A stretch of DNA of 64,000 nucleotides from Avisuccinivibrio sp964424565. GTDB taxonomy: Bacteria > Pseudomonadota > Gammaproteobacteria > Enterobacterales > Succinivibrionaceae. The position numbers were made by a program, and so were the translations under genes. Position 1 is the first letter of the stretch. The number at the start of each line of letters is the position of its first letter. The DNA lies in NCBI GenBank assembly GCA_964424565.1, contig CAYRIZ010000002.1, positions 1 through 64,000 on the forward strand, given 5' to 3'. This document shows, piece by piece, positions 54,323 to 63,564 of this stretch. The notes under the pieces are model-generated. The model saw only the letters and a program-made list of their open reading frames with translations, made no database searches and was not told the origin of the DNA.

Positions 54323-55162
54323 TCAGGCGTGAAAGACATAAAGCAGGAAGACGCCCAGCATTACGCGGTAGATCACAAAGACGGCCATGCCTGATTTGGA
54401 AATGTATTTCATGAACACATGAATAACGCATAAGGCCGTGGCAAAGGCTATTACCGCCCCCATCAGCATTTCTATGGGATCTGCCGCCTGCGGAGACTGC
54501 AGCAGTTTGATGCTTTCCAGCAGTCCTGAAGCCAGAATTACCGGGATGGCCAGCAGAAAGGAAAAACGGGCCGCCGCCTCCGGACGCATGCCCAGAAACA
54601 ATCCGGCCGTCATGGTGATGCCGGAGCGGGAAGTGCCGGGAATTAAGGACAGCATCTGGGCTACCCCTATAAAAAGCGCCTGAAAGAGAGTCAGGCGGCG
54701 CAGGGAATCAGTACGCTCTCCCTTCATGCCGGCTACGGTGCGCCAGCAGTATCTGCGGTTGCAGTAGGAAGCCAGCCCCAGCAGCAGCCCGAAGATAATG
54801 GTGGTCCAGCCTATTACCTGTATGGAACGGGCTATGGTGGAAATTTTCTGCTCAAACACCAGTCCGGCCAGGCAGGCCGGGATGGTAGCCAGCACAATAA
54901 ACCAGCCTATGCGGCTGCGCGGAGTATTGCGGCGCTTGATCATGGACTCCAGCGTGGCAGCCGAAATCTTCATCAGATCGGACAAATAGTAGCAGATGAC
55001 GGCCAGCAGCGTGCCTACATGCACAGCCACATCAAAATGCAGGCCCTGATCAGTCCAGCCCAGCAGCTGACTGGGCAGAATTAGGTGCGCACTCGAAGAC
55101 ACCGGCAGAAATTCAGTAATACCCTGAATTAATGCCAGTGCAATAATCTGCGTTAAAGGCAT
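54323..55162 (-). CDS. uppP: Undecaprenyl-diphosphatase
   Basis: Recycles the undecaprenyl carrier of peptidoglycan and LPS synthesis; confers bacitracin tolerance when abundant. 279 residues, about eight membrane helices; EFLPVSSSAHLILP (about 17-30) and IPGTSRSGITMTAGLFLGM (about 165-185) are the two catalytic motifs. Last gene of the tsaD-folB-folK-uppP run. Confidence 0.97.
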   Translation of the reverse strand: MPLTQIIALALIQGITEFLPVSSSAHLILPSQLLGWTDQGLHFDVAVHVGTLLAVICYYLSDLMKISAATLESMIKRRNTPRSRIGWFIVLATIPACLAGLVFEQKISTIARSIQVIGWTTIIFGLLLGLASYCNRRYCWRTVAGMKGERTDSLRRLTLFQALFIGVAQMLSLIPGTSRSGITMTAGLFLGMRPEAAARFSFLLAIPVILASGLLESIKLLQSPQAADPIEMLMGAVIAFATALCVIHVFMKYISKSGMAVFVIYRVMLGVFLLYVFHA

Positions 55163-55173
55163 TTAGGACTCTT

Positions 55174-55704
55174 TTAGCTCCAGTCGGGGCAGGCCTGATC
55201 CCAGTTGAACTCGTAGCGGGACACTTTCATGCGGGCCGGCAGTCTGGGAGCCATCTCATTCCAGATTTCCTTGATGGGCAGCTTGAGCAGCGGGTGAATG
55301 ATGGAATCATCGAGTTCACACAGCGGGCAGAGCACAAAAGGATAATCCTGTATATCGTGCCGCGGCAGTTTGCAGGGGGTGGTGGTCACCAGATCATCAT
55401 AAAGCAGCACATCTATATCCAGACGGCGCTTGATGCCGAAATTGGTGCCATTGTAGAACATCATCTCGCTGCCGGCACGCTGCTCAATATCAGCCAGAGC
55501 CTGCAGCAGCTCCTCCAGGCTCAAGTCAGTCTGACCGCCGGATACCATGTTTAAGTAATCAGGTTCAGCCTCGCGGATGGCATGGCTCTGCCATACTGAA
55601 GACTGGGCATAGTCTTTAAACAGCGGAGCCAGATTTGCCCGGGCAAACAGCAGCGCGTTTTCACGATTAAGGTTGGAGCCAATTCCAAGATACACTTGAG
55701 CCAT
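55174..55704 (-). CDS. folK: 6-hydroxymethyl-7,8-dihydropterin pyrophosphokinase
   Basis: Pyrophosphorylates the pterin in folate synthesis. 176 residues: VYLGIGSNLNRE at the N-terminus, RRLDIDVLLYDD (about 100-111) with the metal-binding Asp pair, and LPRHDIQDYPFVLCPLCEL. Directly after folB, so two successive folate steps are together. Confidence 0.95.
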   Translation of the reverse strand: MAQVYLGIGSNLNRENALLFARANLAPLFKDYAQSSVWQSHAIREAEPDYLNMVSGGQTDLSLEELLQALADIEQRAGSEMMFYNGTNFGIKRRLDIDVLLYDDLVTTTPCKLPRHDIQDYPFVLCPLCELDDSIIHPLLKLPIKEIWNEMAPRLPARMKVSRYEFNWDQACPDWS

Positions 55705-55713
55705 AGTTTTACC

Positions 55714-56067
55714 TCACGCTTTTTTGCAAAATTCTATACCAACGGCGGCGGTACCGGGCACGGCCTGCGTTTTGGCCAATTTCAGCCGCACCCGGGTGGT
55801 GTTAAATCTTTCAATAATCAGGTCAGCCAGCTCCACTGCCAGTTCCTCCAGCAGTTCGGCCCGGCGGGTGGTGACATAATCCCGGATAAAAGCACTAAGC
55901 TGCGCATAGTCCACGGACAGGGCCAGATTGTGCTCCCTGCCGGCCTGCTCCAGGCCCGGGCAGTCGGCTTCCACATCTATCACTATTTCCTGCTCCTGCT
56001 CTCTTTCGGCCGGCAGGATACCTATAATGCAGTTGAAGCGCAGGCCCGCAATAAAAACTGTATTCAT
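55714..56067 (-). CDS. folB: Dihydroneopterin aldolase
   Basis: Forms 6-hydroxymethyl-dihydropterin, the FolK substrate. 117 residues with the T-fold layout: FIAGLRFNCIIGILPAERE at the N-terminus and LAVELADLIIERFNTTRVRLKLAK near the end. The ATG at 56067 overlaps the tsaD stop by one base (TGATG). Confidence 0.93.
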   Translation of the reverse strand: MNTVFIAGLRFNCIIGILPAEREQEQEIVIDVEADCPGLEQAGREHNLALSVDYAQLSAFIRDYVTTRRAELLEELAVELADLIIERFNTTRVRLKLAKTQAVPGTAAVGIEFCKKA

Positions 56068-57083
56068 CACAGAGGCCTCAGCGAGCTCAGCGGCCAGCGC
56101 GGATGCACATCCACGGTCAGGGCGGTGGTATCTCCGGCCTTAAAGCGCAGCATACCGGCCAGGGCAATCATGGCACCATTGTCGGTGCAGAACTCCCGGC
56201 GGGCAAAGAAGATCTGTCCGCCGCGTCTGGCCATCAAATCGGACAGCGCACTGCGTATGGCAGTATTGGCACTGACGCCGCCTGCGGCCACCAGGGAATT
56301 GAGCCCGCACTGATCCAAAGCCCGGCGGCATTTGTGCACCAGGGTATCGGCCACGGCATCGGTAAAGCAGCGGGCCATGTCGGCGCGGTGATCTTCCAAA
56401 TCTGCTTTATGCTGCTGCACGGCATTGAGCACGGCAGTCTTCAGGCCGGCAAAGCTGAAATCACAATTGGGCCGGTCTATCATCGGCCGCGGGAAATGAA
56501 AGGCTGCCGGATTGCCGCTTTGGGCCAGTTTTTCCAGATAAGGACCGCCGGGATAAGGCAGTCCCAGCAGCTTGGCTGTTTTATCAAAGGCTTCACCGGC
56601 GGCATCATCCACCGACTGCCCCAGCAGTTCATAGGAGCCGGGACGATCCACCCTGATGAGCATGGTGTGGCCGCCTGATACCAGGAGGGCCACAAAAGGA
56701 AACTGCGGTTTGGGATCTTCCAGCATGGGGGCCAGCAGATGCCCTTCCATGTGATGCACGGCTACAGCAGGCTTGCCCAGAGCATAAGCCAGAGACCGCG
56801 CCGCCATGGCTCCGGTCAGCAGAGCCCCGATCAGTCCAGGGCCTGCGGTATAGGCCACGGCATCCAGCTCACTAAGCTGCATCCCGGCCTCAGTGGACAC
56901 CCGGCGGACCAGCGGCACCAGGCGTTTGATATGATCCCGGCTGGCCAGTTCAGGCACCACCCCGCCGTATTCGGCATGCATGGCGATCTGACTGTGCAGC
57001 GCATGGGCAATCAGGCCCTGTTCGTCATCATATATTGCAGCTCCGGTTTCATCACAGGAGCTTTCAATGCCAAGCACACGCAT
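56067..57083 (-). CDS. tsaD: tRNA N6-adenosine threonylcarbamoyltransferase
   Basis: With TsaB and TsaE makes t6A37 in ANN-decoding tRNAs. 338 residues. VLGIESSCDETGAAIYD, HAEYGGVVPELASRDH and the metal-binding HHMEGHL (His-xxx-His, about 111) identify the Kae1/Gcp family; VSANTAIRS and DNGAMIA complete it. Divergent from rpsU as in many gammaproteobacteria. Confidence 0.98.
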   Translation of the reverse strand: MRVLGIESSCDETGAAIYDDEQGLIAHALHSQIAMHAEYGGVVPELASRDHIKRLVPLVRRVSTEAGMQLSELDAVAYTAGPGLIGALLTGAMAARSLAYALGKPAVAVHHMEGHLLAPMLEDPKPQFPFVALLVSGGHTMLIRVDRPGSYELLGQSVDDAAGEAFDKTAKLLGLPYPGGPYLEKLAQSGNPAAFHFPRPMIDRPNCDFSFAGLKTAVLNAVQQHKADLEDHRADMARCFTDAVADTLVHKCRRALDQCGLNSLVAAGGVSANTAIRSALSDLMARRGGQIFFARREFCTDNGAMIALAGMLRFKAGDTTALTVDVHPRWPLSSLRPL

Positions 57084-57293
57084 GTTTAATTACCATTAAC
57101 AAAATGACACAACCTGCTAATTCTAGCAAAAAATACGCCTGATCTCACACTTTCACCGCGGGCGGTGGTGCCTGTGCTCAGCGCTGACGCAGGGGGTGGA
57201 CACTGCTTTGGACAGCAGCAGACATTAAGCTTGATTTTTCACTGGCATTGAGCCTGGTTTTGGATTATCATTGGTGCGGTTTTTATTCTTTCA

Positions 57294-57316
57294 GCGGCAT
57301 CACAGGCTGATGCCGC
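57294..57316 (+). repeat. Hairpin in the rpsU leader
   Basis: Perfect 9-bp stem GCGGCATCA/TGATGCCGC with a 5-base loop (57303-57307), followed by CCCTGTTTATTTAT. It ends about 33 bases before the rpsU start and could be an attenuator or protein-binding leader. Confidence 0.6.
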
Positions 57317-57349
57317 CCCTGTTTATTTATAAGTGAGGTGGTTTTCCAC

Positions 57350-57565
57350 ATGCCAGTCATTAAAGTACGTGAGAACGAGCCGTTTGACGTTGCCTTGAGA
57401 CGTTTTAAGCGCTCCTGCGAGAAGGCCGGTATCCTGGCCGATGTCAGAGCCCGTGAATTCTATGAGAAGCCTACCACTGTGCGCAAGCGTGCCAAGGCTT
57501 CCGCCATCAAGCGCCACGCCAAGAAGATGGCCCGCGAGAATGCGCGCCGTACCAGGCTGTACTAA
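57350..57565 (+). CDS. rpsU: 30S ribosomal protein S21
   Basis: 71-residue basic protein of the small subunit platform. MPVIKVRENEPFDVALRRFKR, EKAGILADVRAREFYEKP and the Arg/Lys-rich C-terminus are near-universal for S21. The start at 57350 has GAGGTGG upstream. In E. coli dnaG and rpoD follow; here a terminator and an unrelated convergent gene follow instead. Confidence 0.98.
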   Translation: MPVIKVRENEPFDVALRRFKRSCEKAGILADVRAREFYEKPTTVRKRAKASAIKRHAKKMARENARRTRLY

Positions 57566-57625
57566 TCGCGCGCTCGTCGGCAGACGATGACTGCGCAGGC
57601 CGTCCGGCAGGATGGCCGCACAAGA

Positions 57626-57652
57626 GGGTTGGCTCAGGCCGGCCCTTTTTTA
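57626..57652 (+). terminator. rpsU terminator
   Basis: Stem GGGTTGGC/GCCGGCCC (57626-57633 with 57638-57645, two G-T pairs) followed by six T. It touches the stop codon of the convergent transporter gene. Confidence 0.85.
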
Positions 57653-58555
57653 TTTGCGCGGTCTGGCGCACAGCAGCCTAAGATGCGGCCACTCGCTGAT
57701 GATCAGTCCGGCCATGGCCAGCACTATGCCGGCAAAACAGCGCGGCGTGATGACTTCATGCAGCAGCAGGACCGCAGCCACTGCCGTCACCGCCGGTGAG
57801 GCGTACAGATAAGGCGCCGTCTGCACAGCCCCGATCAGCCTGACGGCATAATTCCAGGTAAAAAAGCATATGGCCGAAGCTCCCAGGCCCAAAAAGAGCA
57901 AATTGCCCAGATTGACCGCAGTCAGATAAGCCTCAGGCTTGAAGGTAAAATCCAGCAGATACATGAAGGGCAGCATGAAAATGATGCCGTAGAGAAAAAC
58001 CCGGCGTGTCACCTGCAGGGTATTGTAGCCGTAACTGCCGGCCCGGCGGATGAAGAGGGTGTAAAAGGCCCAGGTCAGGGAAGCCAGCAGGGCCAGCAGA
58101 TCTCCCAGCGGATTGATGTGCAGCTCCAGCGAGCCCAGCGACATCAGGGCAATACCGCACATGGCCGTCACAAAACCAATGAAGAAACTCAGGTGCAGGC
58201 GCTGCCTGGAGCCCAAAAAGCGATCCACCACAGCCGTAAAGAAAGGCACAGTACCTATGATCACCCCTACATTGGCCGCCTGAGTGTAGGTCAGAGCCAC
58301 ATTCTCAAACAAAAAGTACAATGTAATGCCCAGAAAGCCGGCGGCGGCAAAATTCAGCTCATGCCGCAGAGGCTTGAGGCTGAAGAAATGCGGCATCAGC
58401 ACAATCAGGGCAAAAAAGCCTATGAAAAAGCGGCTGAACAAAATCTCAATGGGAGAAAAGTCCGTCAGCAGCACCTTGGTGGAAATAAAGGTGGTGCCCC
58501 ACACCAGCATGGTGCCCAAAGCCAGCAGATGCCCCGTCAAAGTCTGATTCATCAT
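57650..58555 (-). CDS. EamA/DMT-family transporter
   Basis: 301-residue inner-membrane protein with ten hydrophobic helices in two EamA repeats. MLVWGTTFISTKVLL in the first helix and NVALTYTQAANVGVIIGTVPFFTAV in the third/fourth, plus the C-terminal YLYASPAVTAVAAVLLLHE, are typical. Substrate unknown; metabolite export is usual. It shares only superfamily similarity with the other DMT gene at 2794. Confidence 0.88.
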   Translation of the reverse strand: MMNQTLTGHLLALGTMLVWGTTFISTKVLLTDFSPIEILFSRFFIGFFALIVLMPHFFSLKPLRHELNFAAAGFLGITLYFLFENVALTYTQAANVGVIIGTVPFFTAVVDRFLGSRQRLHLSFFIGFVTAMCGIALMSLGSLELHINPLGDLLALLASLTWAFYTLFIRRAGSYGYNTLQVTRRVFLYGIIFMLPFMYLLDFTFKPEAYLTAVNLGNLLFLGLGASAICFFTWNYAVRLIGAVQTAPYLYASPAVTAVAAVLLLHEVITPRCFAGIVLAMAGLIISEWPHLRLLCARPRK

Positions 58556-58631
58556 AAATCCCCGGATTTATCCGGCATATCTAAAGTGTAAGCGCTGTTC
58601 ACGCACAGCTCCTGCTGTCCGCGGAGGATGA

Positions 58632-59510
58632 TTATAGCCGCTCTTGATGCATCCGTGACTTAAAATCGCTGACATACAGTGCTTCACAGGTGATCTGTTC
58701 CCGCCCCAGCAATGTGGCCTGGGCAGAACGCCCTGCCTGCAGCATGACCTTGCGGCAGTGCAGGCCTGACGGTAATTCCTGCCCGTATACCTTGCTACCG
58801 CAGCGTCCGTCATAACTGATCATATAGTCCACCCCCTGAGCATCGAGCAGCTGCAGCGCGGCGGCAAATTCCTCAAAAGGCACTCCGGAGAGATATCGCG
58901 GATCGCGGGAGCAGCTCACGCCCTGATAAGGGGGATCCATATATACCAGGTCACCAGGTCTGGCTGCATTTAGGATCTCCCTGTAGTCCAGGCAGTGAAA
59001 AGTTGTTTTATTTTTAAGCAGCCGGGAAATTTCCAGTACATTGCGGGCCAGGGTTTGGGGATTGGTACCGTGCCTGCGTTTGTCCGGAGACTGATTGAAT
59101 TTGCCTGTCCGGCTGTATCTTACCGCTCCCTTGACGCAGCGGGCCAGCAGATAGAGCATGACGGCAGGAGAGGTGTGACCCTGATTGAAGTCATCGCGTA
59201 CGGCAAAATAATGCTGTACATGTCCGTCTTTGTATACAAACTGCTCAGCCCACAGCCTGCTGTACTGCTCAATCAGCTCATGAGGTCTCTCCACCGCAGC
59301 CTGCAGCAGCTCAATCAGTGGTCCGTTGATATCATTGATGACAAAGGCCTCTGCCCGCTGCTGAAAGGCGGCGGCTATGCTGACGGCAGCCGATCCGGCA
59401 AAAGGCTCGATCAGGCGGTCAAATCTGGGCGGCATGAACTGCAGGATCTGAGGTGCCAGCTGGCGCTTGGATCCCTGATATTGCACCATATGCGGAATTT
59501 TTTCCCTCAT
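58632..59510 (-). CDS. Solitary DNA adenine methylase (D12 class)
   Basis: S-adenosylmethionine-dependent N6-adenine methyltransferase. 292 residues. VQYQGSKRQLAPQI and PFAGSAAVSIAAA form the SAM-binding motifs (about 9-45), DPPYQG in VYMDPPYQG (about 192-197) is the catalytic motif; this order is the alpha (D12/Dam) group. No endonuclease gene lies next to it. The sequence differs from housekeeping Dam around the target-recognition part, so whether it modifies GATC cannot be told. It could be an orphan regulator or the remnant of a restriction-modification unit. Confidence 0.85.
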   Translation of the reverse strand: MREKIPHMVQYQGSKRQLAPQILQFMPPRFDRLIEPFAGSAAVSIAAAFQQRAEAFVINDINGPLIELLQAAVERPHELIEQYSRLWAEQFVYKDGHVQHYFAVRDDFNQGHTSPAVMLYLLARCVKGAVRYSRTGKFNQSPDKRRHGTNPQTLARNVLEISRLLKNKTTFHCLDYREILNAARPGDLVYMDPPYQGVSCSRDPRYLSGVPFEEFAAALQLLDAQGVDYMISYDGRCGSKVYGQELPSGLHCRKVMLQAGRSAQATLLGREQITCEALYVSDFKSRMHQERL

Positions 59511-59649
59511 GCTCTGCCCTGCCTTAATATCATGTATACGCTTGCGGACTTTATCTGCTAAATTATTGCTTCATATGTATATCATAATCAGCAAAGATTT
59601 TCGACTGGTCCTGCAGCAAAGCCGCATACACCTACAGACAGCAGAGCTG

Positions 59650-59677
59650 AAAAAGCCCCGACCAGGCGGGGCTTTTT
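59650..59677. terminator. guaBA terminator
   Basis: Stem AAAAAGCCCCG/CGGGGCTTTTT (59650-59660 with 59667-59677). Symmetric A/T ends make it active in either direction; it lies about 65 bases after guaA. Confidence 0.9.
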
Positions 59678-59740
59678 AGGGTTTTACTATGGCGCTTTAA
59701 GCAAAAGGGGTAGGAGATCTTGATCTCTATTCCCTACAGC

Positions 59741-61303
59741 TTATTCCCATTCAATGGTTGCCGGCGGCTTGCCGGACACGTCATAAACCACGCGGGAAAT
59801 GCCGTTTACTTCATTGATGATGCGGTTGGAGATGCGACCGAGCAGATCGTAGGGCAGCTCAGCCCAGCCGGCGGTCATGAAGTCTATGGTCTTGACGGCA
59901 CGCAGGGCCACTACATAATCATAGCGTCTGCCGTCACCCATCACGCCCACCGAGCGCACCGGCAGGAAGACGGTAAAGGCCTGGCTGACCTGATCATACC
60001 AGCCGGAATTGTTGAGCTCTTCCATAAATATGGCATCAGCCTGCCGCAGCAGATCCAGATATTCCTTCTTGACCTCGCCCAGCACGCGCACGCCCAGACC
60101 GGGGCCGGGGAAGGGATGACGCTGCACCATCTTCAGGGGCAGTCCCAGCTCCACACCTATGCGGCGCACCTCGTCCTTGAACAGCTCGCGCAGCGGCTCC
60201 ACCAGCTTGAATTTGAGATCATCAGGCAGACCGCCCACATTGTGATGCGATTTGATCACGTGAGCCTTGCCGGTCTTGGCGGCAGCAGATTCAATGACAT
60301 CGGGATAAATGGTACCCTGAGCCAGGAAATCCACGCCCTGCAGGCGGCGGGCTTCATCGGCAAAAACATCAATAAAGGTGTGTCCTATGGCCTTGCGTTT
60401 GAGCTCGGGATCGGAAACCCCGGCCAATGCTGTTAAAAACCTGTCTGAGGCATCGACATAAACGATGTTCAGGCCCAGACCTGCAAACATCTCCTGTACC
60501 TGCCGGCCTTCATTTAAACGCAGCAGACCATTGTCCACAAAGACGCAGGTTAATTTTTCCCCTATGGCCTGGTGCAGCAGCAGCGCGGTCACCGAGGAAT
60601 CCACACCGCCGGACAGGCCCAGCAGTACCCTGCTGTCCCCTACCTCGGCGCGGATGCGCTGTACTGCATCCTCAATAATAGCCTTGGCCGACCACAAACC
60701 GTGCAGACCGCAGACCTCAAGCACAAAACGCCTGAGCATTTCCGCACCCTGCTTGGTATGAGTTACCTCGGGGTGGAACTGTACTCCGAAGAAGCGACGG
60801 GCAGGATCGAACACGGCAGCATAAGGGCAGGTGGAGGTGGAGCCGGCAGTGACGAAGCCGGGAGGCAGTGCAGTCACCTTATCGCCGTGGCTCATCCATA
60901 CATCCAGGCTCGGCTCACCGCTGTGATCGCTCAGTCCGTCAAACAGCGGGCAGGAAGTCTGCAGATCCACCTTGGCATAGCCGTATTCCCGCTTGTTGGA
61001 TCCTTCCACTGCGCCGCCCAGCTGCATGGCCATGGTCTGCAGACCATAGCAGATGCCCAGTACAGGCACTCCGGCGGTGAAGACCCATTCCGGAGCTCGC
61101 GGTGAGCCGGCGGCAGTGGTGCTCTCCGGACCGCCGGAGAGAATAATGCCCTGCGGATTGAAATCCTGCATGAGCGCCGGATCGGCATCAAAGGGCATCA
61201 GCTCGCAGTAAACACCGATCTCGCGTACCCGGCGCGCAATCAGCTGCGTGACCTGGGAGCCGAAGTCTAAAATCAGAATCTTTTCGGAGTGAATATTGGA
61301 CAT
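59741..61303 (-). CDS. guaA: GMP synthase (glutamine-hydrolysing)
   Basis: Converts XMP to GMP using glutamine nitrogen. 520 residues: class I glutaminase domain with the nucleophile in LGICYGLQTMA (about 85) and HPEVTHTKQG (about 180), then the ATP pyrophosphatase domain with LGLSGGVDSSV (about 230) and the C-terminal dimerisation domain with FPGPGLGVRVLG and KPPATIEWE. Start at ATG 61303; a TTG four codons earlier is less likely. Confidence 0.98.
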   Translation of the reverse strand: MSNIHSEKILILDFGSQVTQLIARRVREIGVYCELMPFDADPALMQDFNPQGIILSGGPESTTAAGSPRAPEWVFTAGVPVLGICYGLQTMAMQLGGAVEGSNKREYGYAKVDLQTSCPLFDGLSDHSGEPSLDVWMSHGDKVTALPPGFVTAGSTSTCPYAAVFDPARRFFGVQFHPEVTHTKQGAEMLRRFVLEVCGLHGLWSAKAIIEDAVQRIRAEVGDSRVLLGLSGGVDSSVTALLLHQAIGEKLTCVFVDNGLLRLNEGRQVQEMFAGLGLNIVYVDASDRFLTALAGVSDPELKRKAIGHTFIDVFADEARRLQGVDFLAQGTIYPDVIESAAAKTGKAHVIKSHHNVGGLPDDLKFKLVEPLRELFKDEVRRIGVELGLPLKMVQRHPFPGPGLGVRVLGEVKKEYLDLLRQADAIFMEELNNSGWYDQVSQAFTVFLPVRSVGVMGDGRRYDYVVALRAVKTIDFMTAGWAELPYDLLGRISNRIINEVNGISRVVYDVSGKPPATIEWE

Positions 61304-61358
61304 GGCGGCAATCAACTCTAATTTTGCTGGAATGTGGGGGCCAGGCCCCTGAGGTTTC

Positions 61359-61380
61359 AGGCCGCCGCAGCCGGCGGCCT
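61359..61380 (-). repeat. Intercistronic hairpin guaB-guaA
   Basis: 8-bp stem AGGCCGCC/GGCGGCCT with a 6-base loop, in the 104-base space inside the guaBA operon. No T run follows on the minus strand, so processing or stability is a more likely role than termination. Confidence 0.6.
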
Positions 61381-61407
61381 TTGGTAGTTTAAGGCAGTAT
61401 TGGATTA

Positions 61408-62874
61408 TCAGTGGCTCTGATAATTCGGAGCTTCCTTGGTGATGGTCACATCATGGACATGGGACTCACGTATGCCGGCGCCGGTGATGCGGACAAACTG
61501 AGCCTTGGTGCGCAGCTCTTCTATAGTGGCGCAGCCGAGCAGTCCCATGGCGGAGCGCAGGCCCCCCATCTGCTGATGAATGATGCCGCGCAGGGCACCC
61601 TTGTAGGCCACGCGGCCTTCAATGCCTTCCGGAACCAGCTTGTCGGCGGCGTTGTCGCTCTGGAAGTAGCGGTCGGCCGAGCCCTTGGCCATGGCAGCCA
61701 TGGAGCCCATGCCGCGGTAGGACTTAAAGGATCTGCCCTGATAGATCTCAATTTCACCCGGGGCTTCCTCAGTGCCGGCGAACATGGAGCCTACCATGAC
61801 GCAGTGGGCACCGGCAGCCAGAGCCTTGGCTATGTCGCCGGAGTAGCGGATACCGCCGTCGGCGATCACGGTGATGTCGGAGCCGGCCAGGGCATCTACG
61901 GCATTGGCTATGGCAGTCATCTGCGGTACGCCGCAGCCGGTAACAATACGGGTGGTGCAGATGGAGCCCGGACCTATGCCCACCTTGACGGCGGAGACAC
62001 CGGCTTCAGCCAGAGCCAGGGCGCCGGCGGCAGTGGCCACATTGCCGCCTATGATGGGCAGATCGGGATAATCGCGGCGCACCTGTCTGATGCGCTCGAG
62101 CACACCCTCGGAGTGACCGTGGGAGCTGTCGATGAGCAGCACATCCACGCCGGCTTCCACCAGAGCGCGGGCGCGCTCTATATTGTTGCCGGGACCGGCA
62201 CCTATGGCGGCACCCACACGCAGACGGCCCAGGGCATCCTTACAGGCATTGGGCTTGTTGGCGGCCTTCTTGAAATCCTTAACGGTGATCATGCCCTTTA
62301 AGTGGAAGGTGTCATCTACTACCAGCACCTTCTCAATGCGGTGCTGCTGCATCAGGGCAATCACCTCTTCCTGCGGGGTCTTCTCCCGCACGGTTACCAG
62401 GCGCTCCTTGGGAGTCATCACCTGATGGACCTTCAAGCTCTCATCTGTCACAAAGCGGACATCACGGCCGGTAATAATGCCCAGAAGATTATCTGCCTCA
62501 TCGATAACAGGGAAGCCGGCAAAGCCTTTTTCCTGCGACAGCCTTCTCACATCTGCTATAGTTGCATTGGGATGCACGGAAACCGGGGTGGTCACCATAC
62601 CGCTTTCAAAACGCTTAACCCTCAGAACTTCCTCGGCCTGACGCTCGATGGACATGTTCTTGTGAATAAAACCTATGCCGCCTTCCTGGGCCAGGGCTAT
62701 GGCCAGGCTGGACTCGGTTACCGTGTCCATGGCGGAGGACAGCATGGGAATGTTGATTTTGATGTGGGACGTGAGTTTGGTGGTTAAATCGGCGGTATTG
62801 GGCAGAACCGTGGAATGTGCAGGCACAAGCAAAAGATCATCAAAGGTGAGAGCTTCTTCAACGATGCGCAGCAT
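61408..62874 (-). CDS. guaB: IMP dehydrogenase
   Basis: NAD-dependent, rate-limiting step to guanine nucleotides. 488 residues: EALTFDDLLLVPAHS at the N-terminus, a two-CBS regulatory module (about 95-200), and the catalytic loop Cys in GPGSICTTRIVTGCG (about 299-313); GGIRYSGDIAKALAAGA follows. First gene of the guaBA operon. Confidence 0.98.
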   Translation of the reverse strand: MLRIVEEALTFDDLLLVPAHSTVLPNTADLTTKLTSHIKINIPMLSSAMDTVTESSLAIALAQEGGIGFIHKNMSIERQAEEVLRVKRFESGMVTTPVSVHPNATIADVRRLSQEKGFAGFPVIDEADNLLGIITGRDVRFVTDESLKVHQVMTPKERLVTVREKTPQEEVIALMQQHRIEKVLVVDDTFHLKGMITVKDFKKAANKPNACKDALGRLRVGAAIGAGPGNNIERARALVEAGVDVLLIDSSHGHSEGVLERIRQVRRDYPDLPIIGGNVATAAGALALAEAGVSAVKVGIGPGSICTTRIVTGCGVPQMTAIANAVDALAGSDITVIADGGIRYSGDIAKALAAGAHCVMVGSMFAGTEEAPGEIEIYQGRSFKSYRGMGSMAAMAKGSADRYFQSDNAADKLVPEGIEGRVAYKGALRGIIHQQMGGLRSAMGLLGCATIEELRTKAQFVRITGAGIRESHVHDVTITKEAPNYQSH

Positions 62875-63093
62875 TAAGGCCTCCTTTCAGCTTAATCTTT
62901 TGTGACAAATTTTAAGGTAAAAATTTGATCGGCTATTATACAGCAAAGCACCTTGTTTTGTGAGCTCGGTTAAAATTTTCAGCCGCGGCCTCCCCGGACA
63001 GTTTTTCCGCTGTATGCTGTGGGTCCCGCCCCTCACCGGCACCTCAGTTCAGGAGGATGTCTGCCGTACTGACTATATAGAGGAAGGAAATAC

Positions 63094-63564
63094 ATGCACG
63101 ATTATCTGACCCGAGAAAAGACCATGCTTGAGCCGCCAGGCGGGGATTTCGTGGCTTTTGTCAAGAAGCTGCAGCAAAACAAGCTCAAAGCTCTAAATCC
63201 CGCTTTGTTCACCGACAGCAGTGCCCCCGCCCCCGGCCGCATCATAGCCCACAACACCAAAACTGCCGCTGCCCGCATTTTCCACCGGGAACCCAAGGCC
63301 GCGACCCCGCCCCGGGCAGTCAGCACACCTGCTCCCGCCGGCAGTCAGGAGACTGCGGCCGCCCCCGCCTCCTCCGGCAGCGCTCAGAGCGGCAGGAAGT
63401 CCAAAAATCAGGGCAATTTCCTTGGTTTTTTCTTTACCATTATGATGCTGGCCGCTGTCTTTATAGGGGTAAATACCAACAATCAGTACATACCGCTGGC
63501 TATAATCGCGGTGGCCTTCTTGGTGATGGTTATAGTTTCATCACGCAACAAAAGGAAAAAATAA
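63094..63564 (+). CDS. Hypothetical small membrane protein
   Basis: Family not recognised. 156 residues: helical basic N-terminus (about 15-45), Ala/Pro/Ser-rich low-complexity linker (about 60-105), then two hydrophobic helices (about 108-124 and 130-148) and a short Arg/Lys tail. AGGAAGG lies eight bases before the ATG. It ends directly at the start of the NfeD-like gene, so the two form one unit. Confidence 0.65.
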   Translation: MHDYLTREKTMLEPPGGDFVAFVKKLQQNKLKALNPALFTDSSAPAPGRIIAHNTKTAAARIFHREPKAATPPRAVSTPAPAGSQETAAAPASSGSAQSGRKSKNQGNFLGFFFTIMMLAAVFIGVNTNNQYIPLAIIAVAFLVMVIVSSRNKRKK

